Positions 33,664 through 40,869 of a stretch of 64,000 nucleotides of DNA are shown here, piece after piece. The DNA is taken from NCBI GenBank assembly GCA_012517325.1, contig JAAYVF010000085.1, positions 1 to 64,000 on the forward strand, written 5' to 3'. The stretch comes from Myxococcales bacterium. Lineage in GTDB: Bacteria > Lernaellota > Lernaellaia > Lernaellales > Lernaellaceae. Position numbers and translations under genes: made by a program. Position 1 is the first letter of the stretch. Each line of letters opens with the position of its first letter. The notes beneath the pieces were generated by a model, which saw only the letters and a list, made by a program, of their open reading frames with translations, was not told where the DNA came from and searched no databases.

Positions 33664-34896
33664 TTATTCCTGGATTGTTCCTTCCTCTAATAAAGAAACC
33701 GCCGTCAAGGCGATATTGCCCGCCAATTCAATCGATTCGGGCGAGAGAATCTCGGCCCGATCGCCGCTGGTATGCACTTTGGTCGCCGGCGCGCCGGAAA
33801 ACATCAGGGTCACCGTCGATAAACCCGCCTCCAGCAATGGTATGTGATCGGCCTCGCCGCCGACCAACCGGCTGAGTTTTTTCGGCGCGACCCCGCACCG
33901 CCGGCAAGCCGCTTCCGCCAGGGCGACGGCCTTGCGCGGCAGGGATTCTTTTTCCTTTCCCGGTCCCGATCCGGTGGCCAACCAGATTTTCGTGCCGCCG
34001 CCGACGCCTTCCCAATTAAGGTGATAAGCCTCGCGCCACGGCGAACGGATGTCGAGGTTCTGCGCGTAATGCAGCGCCCCCGCCAGTCCCAGTTCCTCGG
34101 CACCGGTCCAGACGATCCGCACCGCCACGCCGTCCGGCGGTTCCGCCGCGAGCGCGCGGGCCGTTTCCATCAAGACACCGCAAGCGGCCGCGTCGTCCAT
34201 CGCGCCGGGCGATTGGTTGGTGACCTTCATCGTGAGCAGCACAACGGCGCAGACTTCCGCCGCCAGCCACAGCACCCACCAGACGAAACCGATCTTGCCC
34301 AATAGCCACGCGGGCCAGATGAGGCCGGGCGCGGTCAGCAACGGCAGCAGGAAAACGCCGAGCGCGAAAACGATCGAACACGTCGCGCGCGTCACGATGG
34401 ACATGTTCTGGCTTTTCGAATCGGTGTGCGCCGAGAACACCAGGCGCCGGCGCACCGGCCCCTTGCAGGGCAGGTCCGCGATGATGTTGGCGCTGCGCAA
34501 CTGCAAGGAAGCTTGGGGGACGAACCGCGCGTGGAAGGAATAGGCGGCGCGATTGTCGCTCAGTTTTTCGGCGGCCGCGCGACGGTAGGTGTTCCACAAA
34601 TGTTGGGCGATCAACGGAATGAGCAGGCCGGCGAGTGCGCCGAAACGCGGCCAGGCCGATAAGGCCAGCCGGTGCAGCAGCAGCATGACCAGGCCGATCG
34701 CCAGGAGGTTTTTCAGGATTCCAAAGGACAAAGCGGGGAAAAATCGGAAAGGCGAATTTTCGGTGGCAATCCCCGCTTTGGCCATTTCTTCCTGAATATA
34801 ATCGCGTCCGCGGATTTCGCCCGGAGTGCCGACAAGACGTGGAAAAGATAATGATGTCGAATAGTTATACGCTTGCTTGGCATCGAATTTTCGCAC
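33664..34896 (-). CDS. Membrane M28-family metallopeptidase with helices inside the catalytic domain
   Basis: 410 residues from a GTG at 34896 with AGGAGG just upstream; the longer frame lacks a ribosome site. Zinc ligands of the M28 aminopeptidase family are visible: His157 in SAHTDS, Asp234 in PGAMDDAAACG, Glu267/Glu268 in TGAEELGLAGA, and His375 in KVHTSGDR. Four hydrophobic helices (about 58-80, 85-101, 170-190, 195-222) interrupt the fold. The last two lie between the first and second metal ligands, where soluble M28 enzymes have only a short loop. The active site is therefore held close to the membrane. Substrate unknown; a peptide released from the envelope is one possibility. Confidence 0.82.
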   Translation of the reverse strand: MRKFDAKQAYNYSTSLSFPRLVGTPGEIRGRDYIQEEMAKAGIATENSPFRFFPALSFGILKNLLAIGLVMLLLHRLALSAWPRFGALAGLLIPLIAQHLWNTYRRAAAEKLSDNRAAYSFHARFVPQASLQLRSANIIADLPCKGPVRRRLVFSAHTDSKSQNMSIVTRATCSIVFALGVFLLPLLTAPGLIWPAWLLGKIGFVWWVLWLAAEVCAVVLLTMKVTNQSPGAMDDAAACGVLMETARALAAEPPDGVAVRIVWTGAEELGLAGALHYAQNLDIRSPWREAYHLNWEGVGGGTKIWLATGSGPGKEKESLPRKAVALAEAACRRCGVAPKKLSRLVGGEADHIPLLEAGLSTVTLMFSGAPATKVHTSGDRAEILSPESIELAGNIALTAVSLLEEGTIQE

Positions 34897-34963
34897 GGCA
34901 CCCTCCTTTGACAACCAAACAAAATAGCGCGTGACGAATCTAAAGTACACTGTGAATTTCTTA

Positions 34964-34992
34964 TTGACATCAAGGGTGCGTTTCACTATCGT
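34964..34992 (+). promoter_or_regulatory. Sigma-70-like promoter of the small lipoprotein gene at 35045
   Basis: -35 TTGACA (34964-34969), 17-base spacer, -10 TATCGT (34987-34992). The leader to the ATG is about 45 bases with AAGGAG at 35031-35036. Confidence 0.55.
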
Positions 34993-35044
34993 TTCTGCGT
35001 CTACGGCTATGCTCCATTAAACCTTTGACGAAGGAGTCAATGAG

Positions 35045-35290
35045 ATGCGGACGTTTCTTACCTTGATGTTCGTGTTTGTGCTGGCGATCGGCTTTGTTGC
35101 TTGCCAAAAAGTGACCGAGCCCGTCGCGCCGTCCCCCGAGGCGATGCCGGCCGCTCCGGCCCCCGAAATGGCCCCGGCTGCTCCGCCCCCGCCGGCCCCG
35201 GCTGCTGAACCGATGGCCCCCGCTGCCCCGGATCCGGCCGCTCCGGCTGCTGGCGCTGCTCCGGCCGCTCCGGCCCCGACTGGTAAGTAA
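35045..35290 (+). CDS. Small Pro/Ala-rich lipoprotein
   Basis: 81 residues. The signal sequence MRTFLTLMFVFVLAIGFVAC ends in a lipobox Cys, followed by QKVTEPV and then ~55 residues made almost only of Pro, Ala, Met and Glu. Such low-complexity tails are extended and often span or contact peptidoglycan, as a spacer. A good promoter and ribosome site suggest high expression. It is paralogous in plan to the next gene. Confidence 0.75.
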   Translation: MRTFLTLMFVFVLAIGFVACQKVTEPVAPSPEAMPAAPAPEMAPAAPPPPAPAAEPMAPAAPDPAAPAAGAAPAAPAPTGK

Positions 35291-35302
35291 TCACGTTTAC
35301 CT

Positions 35303-35376
35303 CTAGCCAATATAGGCTAGTTGACGGATTACGGTTTGCAAACGGGATTGAGGGGTCGTGTCATGCGACCCCTCAA
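35303..35376. other. Two hairpins between the small lipoprotein genes
   Basis: CTAGCC/GGCTAG (35303-35320, 6-bp stem) and TTGAGGGGTCG-TGTCATG-CGACCCCTCAA (35348-35376, 11-bp perfect stem). Neither is followed by a T-run, so they look more like mRNA-stabilising or attenuating structures in a joint transcript than full terminators. Confidence 0.5.
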
Positions 35377-35408
35377 GTTGATAACTAAAAGGAATGGAGG
35401 ATAACCGC

Positions 35409-35666
35409 ATGAAACGTTTTGTGGTGATTCTAACCGTCGTGCTCTTCGCTTTCAGCACCTTCGCCATCATCGGCTGCGCTAAAAAGGAAGAACCGACTCC
35501 GATGCCGATGCCGATCAAACAGGAAGTCAAACCGGCTCCGACTCCGGAACCCACCCCTGCTCCTACCCCCGAGGTAGTGAAGCCGGTCGAACCGGAAAAA
35601 CCCGCTGGCATCGTGAAGAAAGAGAAGGCGGAGAAACCCGCTGGTTTGAAGAAAAAGGGCAAGTAG
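35409..35666 (+). CDS. Small Pro/Lys/Glu-rich lipoprotein
   Basis: 85 residues from ATG with GGAGG eight bases upstream. Signal and lipobox (FSTFAIIGC), then AKKEEPTP and a tail of Pro-Thr-Pro-Glu repeats, ending in Lys-rich AEKPAGLKKKGK. The basic end could bind peptidoglycan or lipopolysaccharide. Followed by a clear intrinsic terminator. Function unknown; probably works like the preceding gene's product as an envelope spacer. Confidence 0.75.
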   Translation: MKRFVVILTVVLFAFSTFAIIGCAKKEEPTPMPMPIKQEVKPAPTPEPTPAPTPEVVKPVEPEKPAGIVKKEKAEKPAGLKKKGK

Positions 35667-35691
35667 TCCTTTACAGACTGTCGATAAAAAA

Positions 35692-35717
35692 GGGTGCCTC
35701 GATCGGCGCCCTTTTTT
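35692..35717 (+). terminator. Intrinsic terminator after the lipoprotein pair
   Basis: GGGTGCC-TCGATC-GGCGCCC stem-loop (35692-35711) followed by six Ts and preceded by an A-run. Confidence 0.85.
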
Positions 35718-35729
35718 CTTTGGGGCCGG

Positions 35730-36320
35730 ATGTTGCTTTCCGAACTGGATCGGCAACTTTTTTTAGCAATCAACACCCGGTGGACCGCCGCGTGGTTGGA
35801 TCGGTTGTCGGTGGCGCTTCAGAATCCGTGGTGGTTGTGGTTTCCCGTCGCTTGCCTGGCCGGGTGGCTGTTCGTCCGCAATCGTGAAAACGATCGACGC
35901 TTTCTGTTGTTGCTTGCCGTCGCCGTCCTGCTGACCGATGTGTACTGCGCCCAAATTCTGAAGCCGCTGCTGGCGCGCCCACGGCCGACCGTCGTACTGA
36001 CGGGCATTCGGGCGCTGGTCGGCTGGAAGCACGGCAATGGCCTGCCGTCCAATCATGCCGCCAACCTGGTCGCCGCGACGATCGTGATCGGGGCGTATTA
36101 TCGCCGTTGGTTGGCGCCGATGGCGCTGGTATCATTGCTGGTCGGCTATACGCGAATTTACGTCGGCGTGCATTACCCGTCGGATGTGTTGGCGGGCTAC
36201 GCCGCCGGCCTGTTCCTGGCCGGATCGTTGCTGGTTTTTTTCCCGCGGATCGAGGCCGGATGGGATCGTCGGCGGAATGAAAAAAATCATCCGTCAGGCC
36301 GAGTTAGCAACCATATTTGA
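35730..36320 (+). CDS. PAP2-family membrane phosphatase
   Basis: 196 residues from the ATG at 35730; the upstream frame runs through the terminator and was not used. About five transmembrane helices. The three-part acid-phosphatase signature is present: KPLLARPRP, PSNHAAN and GYTRIYVGVHYPSDVLAG, in which the His residues form and resolve a phospho-enzyme. Homologues dephosphorylate undecaprenyl pyrophosphate, phosphatidylglycerol phosphate or lipid A. Recycling of undecaprenyl pyrophosphate would fit the nearby murG/murJ/mraY genes but cannot be shown. Confidence 0.88.
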   Translation: MLLSELDRQLFLAINTRWTAAWLDRLSVALQNPWWLWFPVACLAGWLFVRNRENDRRFLLLLAVAVLLTDVYCAQILKPLLARPRPTVVLTGIRALVGWKHGNGLPSNHAANLVAATIVIGAYYRRWLAPMALVSLLVGYTRIYVGVHYPSDVLAGYAAGLFLAGSLLVFFPRIEAGWDRRRNEKNHPSGRVSNHI

Positions 36321-36662
36321 AAGGCGAGATGAAGTTTGAACGGCCTGTGGATAAATTGGGGATGAATCGGAAGATCGCCGTGACTTTGGCGGATGCGGCG
36401 ATAAAACGTCAGAAATAATCAGTATCAAGAATGATTAGCAGGAAAAAGAGGCGGCAAAGCGACCTTCTCAGAGGATAAGTTGCTGATATTATAAGGCGAT
36501 TTTTGAATATAAAGCGAAAAAAGACGGATTTTTTATCGGGGCGTGAAGGGGATTCCGGCGGAAAAATCGGTTGCCGGCCGGACCCGCCGAGCGACTGACG
36601 TTTTGTCCACAGATTTATCCACAGGTCGATCGTTTAATCAGGCGATTGCTTGGAGAACCGGG
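36321..36662. other. Intergenic DnaA-box cluster, candidate replication-related region
   Basis: 342 bases without a gene. Perfect consensus DnaA boxes are found at 36346-36354 (TGTGGATAA, minus) and 36615-36623 (TTATCCACA, plus); they lie within 13-bp exact inverted copies (36344-36356 and 36613-36625). A near-consensus box TTGTCCACA lies at 36603-36611. Between them is an A+T-rich stretch (36480-36537, with TGATATTATAAGG and TTTTTTATC) that could unwind. No dnaA, dnaN, gidA or parAB is in the window, so this may be an origin, a DnaA-titrating site or a DnaA-regulated promoter. Confidence 0.45.
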
Positions 36663-38207
36663 TTGAATCAGACCGATTCGAAAAGAACGATTTCCACGAC
36701 GATCGCCGGTGTCGGCATGGTCTTGATTTCGGTATTGCTGCTTTATTCACGTAGTACGGATTTGCAGCTTTTCGCCGATGATTTCATTTCCTGGGCCTCG
36801 ATGAAAACCATGCTGCCCGAGCCCTGGTGGAAACTGTTCGTCACGCTGTACAACCCGGAATTCTACCGGCCGCTCGATCATCTGCTGATCCGCGCCAACC
36901 TCGTGCTTTTCGGCGGCGAACCCATCCTCTACCGGTGGTTTTCGATCGCCGGCCACCTGTTGACGATTCTTTTCGTTTATTCCTTTGCGCGTCGCTGGCA
37001 ATTCACCCGGCCGGTCGCGCTGTTCGCGGCGGCCTATTTCGGGCTCAGTCACGCCAACGCCATGGCGGTGTTGTCCAACGATGCCGCCAGCCAGATTTTT
37101 TCGACTTTCTTCGGTTCCCTGACCTTGCTGTGCCTGATGCGGAAAGAACCGGAAACGCCCGTTCACCCCGCCTGGTATTTCATCGGGGCGCTGGCGCTGG
37201 CCGGCTCGCTGCTCTGGAAGGACGCCGGCGTCAGTTACCTGCTGCCGACGGCTTTGCTGATTTGGCGCGAGTGGCGGTCCACCGCGCCGGAGCGGCGCCG
37301 GCGAATGATCGTTTCCGCGGCCGTTCCCTTTGCGGTGATTCTGAGTTTGTATTTCGCCTTTCGCGTTCATGCCGGCGCCGTCTCGCCGAAATTTTGCGGC
37401 CCCGGCCGATACGATCTCTGTCCCGGTTTGAATGCGCCGATGAACCTGTTTTTCTTTCTGCTGGGACTGCTGACCCCGGTCGGCAGTTCGATCGTGGTTT
37501 TGCGCCTGCAGCAATGGTGGTTCCTGGCGCTTTGGATCGCGTTTTGTCTGGGCGTCCTGGGAACGATGATCGGCGGCTTGTACTTGCGGTCGCGAAGCCA
37601 TCCCGAGGATCGTCGCCGCTTTCGCTGGCTTTACGCGCTGCTGTTCCTGTTGATGTTGCCCGATATTTTCATTCGCCAGGTCAGCGAGCTTTATATCTAT
37701 CGCCCCAATACCTTGTTCGCGATTCTCGCCGGAGCCGGTTTCGCCGCCTTGCTGCAATTCTTTTATCGCCGGCAAAATTATATACGCTGGTTTTTGTTGG
37801 TGTTGTTTTACGGTGTCATGATCTGGAGTCAGGTCGAGTCGGTCCATCACAAGACATTGCGTCTACGGACCAACGGTATCCTGGCCCATCAACTGATGAT
37901 AGAGATTATGTCTCAATATCCCAAGTTGGAGAGCCGAACCATTCTGACCAGCAACCGAGTTCCGGGCCCGGCGCCGCTTTATTCCATCTATTACATGGAA
38001 GGTATTTATGTTCTTGGTGGCGGTAAAATATTCGAGTATTATTACGGAGTAAAGCCGGATAAATATGGTTATTATCCTTTTGCCGAGCTGACGAAGGCCA
38101 TCGCCAACGTGCCGGGGAAGAAACTGATTTTGCTCTTTCGCCGCAATCATGTTCTGGCGGCCGTCAGCGATGGTCCGGAGAATCCGTTCCGCAATACGCC
38201 TCCTTGA
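36663..38207 (+). CDS. Polytopic membrane protein, glycosyltransferase-C-like
   Basis: 514 residues from a TTG at 36663 with GGAG seven bases upstream; an in-frame extension to 36543 would pass through the DnaA boxes and is not supported. About ten to eleven transmembrane helices. The first periplasmic loop has LFADDFISW and EFYRPLDHLL, an acidic-loop pattern like that of GT-C enzymes (ArnT/PMT-like), which use polyprenyl-phosphate sugars. The C-terminal ~110 residues are soluble and hydrophilic. The specific reaction is not visible; a sugar transferase for surface glycans is the best guess. Confidence 0.65.
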   Translation: MNQTDSKRTISTTIAGVGMVLISVLLLYSRSTDLQLFADDFISWASMKTMLPEPWWKLFVTLYNPEFYRPLDHLLIRANLVLFGGEPILYRWFSIAGHLLTILFVYSFARRWQFTRPVALFAAAYFGLSHANAMAVLSNDAASQIFSTFFGSLTLLCLMRKEPETPVHPAWYFIGALALAGSLLWKDAGVSYLLPTALLIWREWRSTAPERRRRMIVSAAVPFAVILSLYFAFRVHAGAVSPKFCGPGRYDLCPGLNAPMNLFFFLLGLLTPVGSSIVVLRLQQWWFLALWIAFCLGVLGTMIGGLYLRSRSHPEDRRRFRWLYALLFLLMLPDIFIRQVSELYIYRPNTLFAILAGAGFAALLQFFYRRQNYIRWFLLVLFYGVMIWSQVESVHHKTLRLRTNGILAHQLMIEIMSQYPKLESRTILTSNRVPGPAPLYSIYYMEGIYVLGGGKIFEYYYGVKPDKYGYYPFAELTKAIANVPGKKLILLFRRNHVLAAVSDGPENPFRNTPP

Positions 38208-38224
38208 GAAAATCCTCTTTTTCT

Positions 38225-38253
38225 TTGACACCCTCCGGGGGGATTGCTATAAC
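38225..38253 (+). promoter_or_regulatory. Strong sigma-70-like promoter of the 38325 lipoprotein
   Basis: -35 TTGACA (38225-38230), exactly 17 bases, -10 TATAAC (38248-38253). The -10 is identical to that of the bamD promoter. The leader is about 65 bases with GGGAGG before the ATG. Confidence 0.7.
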
Positions 38254-38324
38254 TGATCCGGCTTTGCCCAATAGTCGGGACTGCCTGTGTAACAAATCAA
38301 AATACCTTTTGGGAGGTAAATCGC

Positions 38325-39776
38325 ATGAAGTTATCGACAAGGTTAATGGCGCTCTTTGCCTTCGTTCTCGCCATGTGGTTCATCGCCGGTTGCGATGAAG
38401 CCGAGGACGCGGCCGAAGACGCTCTGGAGGAAGCGACGGGTTACGAGTGGATTCTGAATGAAGACGACTTTGCCGATGAAACCGGTGTGTCTACCCCGGA
38501 AGACTGGCAATTCCTCTTCGCGGTGAATTTGAAAGACGCCGAGACGGCGCAGTTGATCGATCAGGATTTCGAAGTCGATCTGAGCGTGCTCGAGGATCTG
38601 GGCCTGGGCTTCGGCGACATCGAATCGCAGGTCATCATGGCGCACGCGACCGCGACGCCCGCCGGCGATCCGGGCCTGCGTTACGCCAACAAGATTCTCT
38701 TCCAGGACGGTAAGGTAATGCTCGACGGCGAAAGCATCGAGAAACTCGGCGCCAGCGTCGGTTCCTCGGGCGCCGGTTGGTACGTGGCGTACCTGTCCCT
38801 CGAAGCCGTCGGCTTCGTGAAGGGCACCGTGACCGATTGCGACGGCAATCCGCCCGCCGCCGACAACATCCTGGTTCTGGCCTCCGATGGTCCGTTCTTC
38901 ACCTTCGCCGCCGATGACGGCACCTGGGCCGTGCCCAGCCGCAACGGCAAGCCGGCCGCCGTCAACTTCGACGCCGGCGACTGCGCGGGCTCCAGCGAAG
39001 CCCCGATCACCGATCCGGCCGACGATCCCAATGAAAAAGATCCCGGCACCGAACCCGAAGACGATCCGCTCGAAGACGAGACCAACGTGATCGACGACGG
39101 CGAAACCGACCTGGGCGGCGACGACGGCGTCAATCCGCCTCCGGCCGGCGGCGGCGACAACTTCGATTTCGAAACCGGCACCACCGACGGTTGGTACTTC
39201 GCGGGTCCGGAAGGCTGCTTCGGCGTGTACAACGGCAATTACAGCGACCTGTTCCCGGGCGGCAGCGAGCAGTATTACGGCTTCATCACCTCCGGCGGCA
39301 GCGACAATCCGTCCTGCACGGTGACGCGGACCTTCACGGTTCCGGCCGGCGCGACCAAGTTCGTGGTTTCCTACAACTTCATTTCGCAGGAATACGAGGA
39401 GTGGATCAACTCCGCGTACAACGACATCTTCACCGTCATCATCCAGGGCGAGACGGGCTACGTCATCCATCGCACGATCAACGACGTGGCCTTCGAAGGC
39501 GCCTGGACCGATCTGGGCCTGGCGATCGGCAACATCGACAGCAGCGCCGACGCCACCTACAACCCGACCGGCGCGATCTTCGACGGTCAGTTGAATTGGG
39601 GCGGCAGCGATGCCAGCACGCCGCGCGGCCCGGGTGACACCCAGAGCAGCGCGGGCCGCGTGGCCGAATACCCGGTCACCGCGGGCGCGACGATCACCGT
39701 GTTGATCACCGTGAGCGACGTGGCCGACCGGATCTACGACTCGGCCGCGACCATCGATTACGTGGCGTTCGAATAG
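38325..39776 (+). CDS. Large acidic lipoprotein with C-terminal choice-of-anchor-like beta domain
   Basis: 483 residues; signal and lipobox FIAGC, then an acidic DEAEDAAEDALEEA stretch. With Asp at +2 the E. coli rule would keep it in the inner membrane, but lineages differ. A middle region (about 165-205) looks like a carboxypeptidase-regulatory-type beta-sandwich (VKGTVTDCDGNPPAADN), followed by a Pro/Asp/Glu linker. The C-terminal ~190 residues are all-beta, with FVVSYNFISQEYEEW and YNDIFTVIIQGETG, resembling anchor-type surface domains. It has a strong promoter and terminator, so it is probably an abundant surface protein. Function unknown. Confidence 0.75.
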   Translation: MKLSTRLMALFAFVLAMWFIAGCDEAEDAAEDALEEATGYEWILNEDDFADETGVSTPEDWQFLFAVNLKDAETAQLIDQDFEVDLSVLEDLGLGFGDIESQVIMAHATATPAGDPGLRYANKILFQDGKVMLDGESIEKLGASVGSSGAGWYVAYLSLEAVGFVKGTVTDCDGNPPAADNILVLASDGPFFTFAADDGTWAVPSRNGKPAAVNFDAGDCAGSSEAPITDPADDPNEKDPGTEPEDDPLEDETNVIDDGETDLGGDDGVNPPPAGGGDNFDFETGTTDGWYFAGPEGCFGVYNGNYSDLFPGGSEQYYGFITSGGSDNPSCTVTRTFTVPAGATKFVVSYNFISQEYEEWINSAYNDIFTVIIQGETGYVIHRTINDVAFEGAWTDLGLAIGNIDSSADATYNPTGAIFDGQLNWGGSDASTPRGPGDTQSSAGRVAEYPVTAGATITVLITVSDVADRIYDSAATIDYVAFE

Positions 39777-39799
39777 ACTTCGCTTCGTCGAAGCGTCCA

Positions 39800-39832
39800 A
39801 GCCCGGGGCCGCGAGGCTCCGGGCTTTTTTTT
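39800..39832 (+). terminator. Intrinsic terminator
   Basis: AGCCCGGGGCC-GCGA-GGCTCCGGGCT stem-loop (39800-39825) followed by a run of seven further Ts; it ends the 38325 lipoprotein transcript. Confidence 0.9.
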
Positions 39833-39887
39833 ATCCGTCATTGCCGCCGGCTTTCTTCAATTGATTCGCCGCGGGCCGGGAAAGGGA

Positions 39888-40682
39888 TCAGAGCAAATCG
39901 GCGAATTCGCGGGAGAGGCGGCGGAACAAGAGCAAGCCGAAGAGGAACACCAGCAGCGAGAACACGCCCAGGTAGAAAACGGTCCACAGGTGCGGGACTT
40001 CGTTGCTGAGCAGCGCCGCCCGATACGCGCTGATCAACGGGGTCAGCGGGTTGATGTAGAACAGAAGCTTCAGTTGATCGGGAATCAGCCGCAGCGGATA
40101 GATGATCGGCGTGGCGAAGAACCAGAGCGTCAGCACCGCCGAGATGACCTGGCCGACGTCCTTGTAAAACACGTGCAGCGAGGAGGCGATCAGGCTCAAC
40201 CCGAGGGTGAAAACCAATTGCAGCGGAAAAATGAAGAGCAATCCGAGGGCCCAAAAGTAGGGCGGTTCGCCGACGATCACCAGAATGACGATGAAGATGG
40301 CCAGGGCGATCAGTTCGTGCAAAAAGCTGGAAAGCAGCACGTGCATCGGCAAAAGGATGGTCGGAAAACGGACCTGTTTGACCAGATCCTTGTTTTCGAG
40401 AATCACCGTGCCCGATTTTTGCACCGCCTCGGAAAAGGCGATCCAGGGCAGCATGCCGGCGAACAGGAAAACGCCGTAGTTGGCGGTGCCGGCGTTGCCG
40501 CCGATGTTGACCTCGAGGATGTAACCGAAAACGAACGTATAAACGAGTATTTGCAGCAGCGGGTTGATGACCGACCAGAAGAAGCCGCCGAAACTGGCGC
40601 CGTAACGCTTGCGCAGATCGAGCATCACCAGGCTCCAGAGCAGCCGGCGGTGCGTGAGCAAATCGGCGAAGATCAGACTCAT
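39888..40682 (-). CDS. ABC-2-type polysaccharide/O-antigen export permease
   Basis: 264 residues; ATG at 40682 (another ATG at 40700 is possible; neither has a good ribosome site). Six hydrophobic helices in the ABC-2 pattern: a cytoplasmic start LLWSLVMLDLRKRYGASFGG, then FFWSVINPLLQILVY and FRRLSREFADLL at the end. This matches Wzm/TagG-like permeases that export lipid-linked polysaccharides with a Wzt/TagH ATPase. No ATPase gene is adjacent on either strand, so the partner is elsewhere. Confidence 0.87.
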   Translation of the reverse strand: MSLIFADLLTHRRLLWSLVMLDLRKRYGASFGGFFWSVINPLLQILVYTFVFGYILEVNIGGNAGTANYGVFLFAGMLPWIAFSEAVQKSGTVILENKDLVKQVRFPTILLPMHVLLSSFLHELIALAIFIVILVIVGEPPYFWALGLLFIFPLQLVFTLGLSLIASSLHVFYKDVGQVISAVLTLWFFATPIIYPLRLIPDQLKLLFYINPLTPLISAYRAALLSNEVPHLWTVFYLGVFSLLVFLFGLLLFRRLSREFADLL

Positions 40683-40869
40683 CGGCGCGGAATATAACAT
40701 AGAAAAAGCGTTTTCGCCCCCTGGTCATTCGCGCGGCGACAGGCGAAAAAATCGCACTTTTTCCGGCGGCGATTGTCTAACCGGATGATTCACCGGGCGG
40801 CATTTGTCTTGAGTACCGGATGGGCTGGTGCTAAGCTTTGCCGACTTCCAAACGGCATTGAAGGTGCGC

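Noticed and set aside
36543-36662. Longer N-terminus for the membrane protein at 36663
   Set aside because: It would read through the DnaA boxes with hydrophilic non-conserved residues and no ribosome site; GGAG precedes the TTG at 36663.
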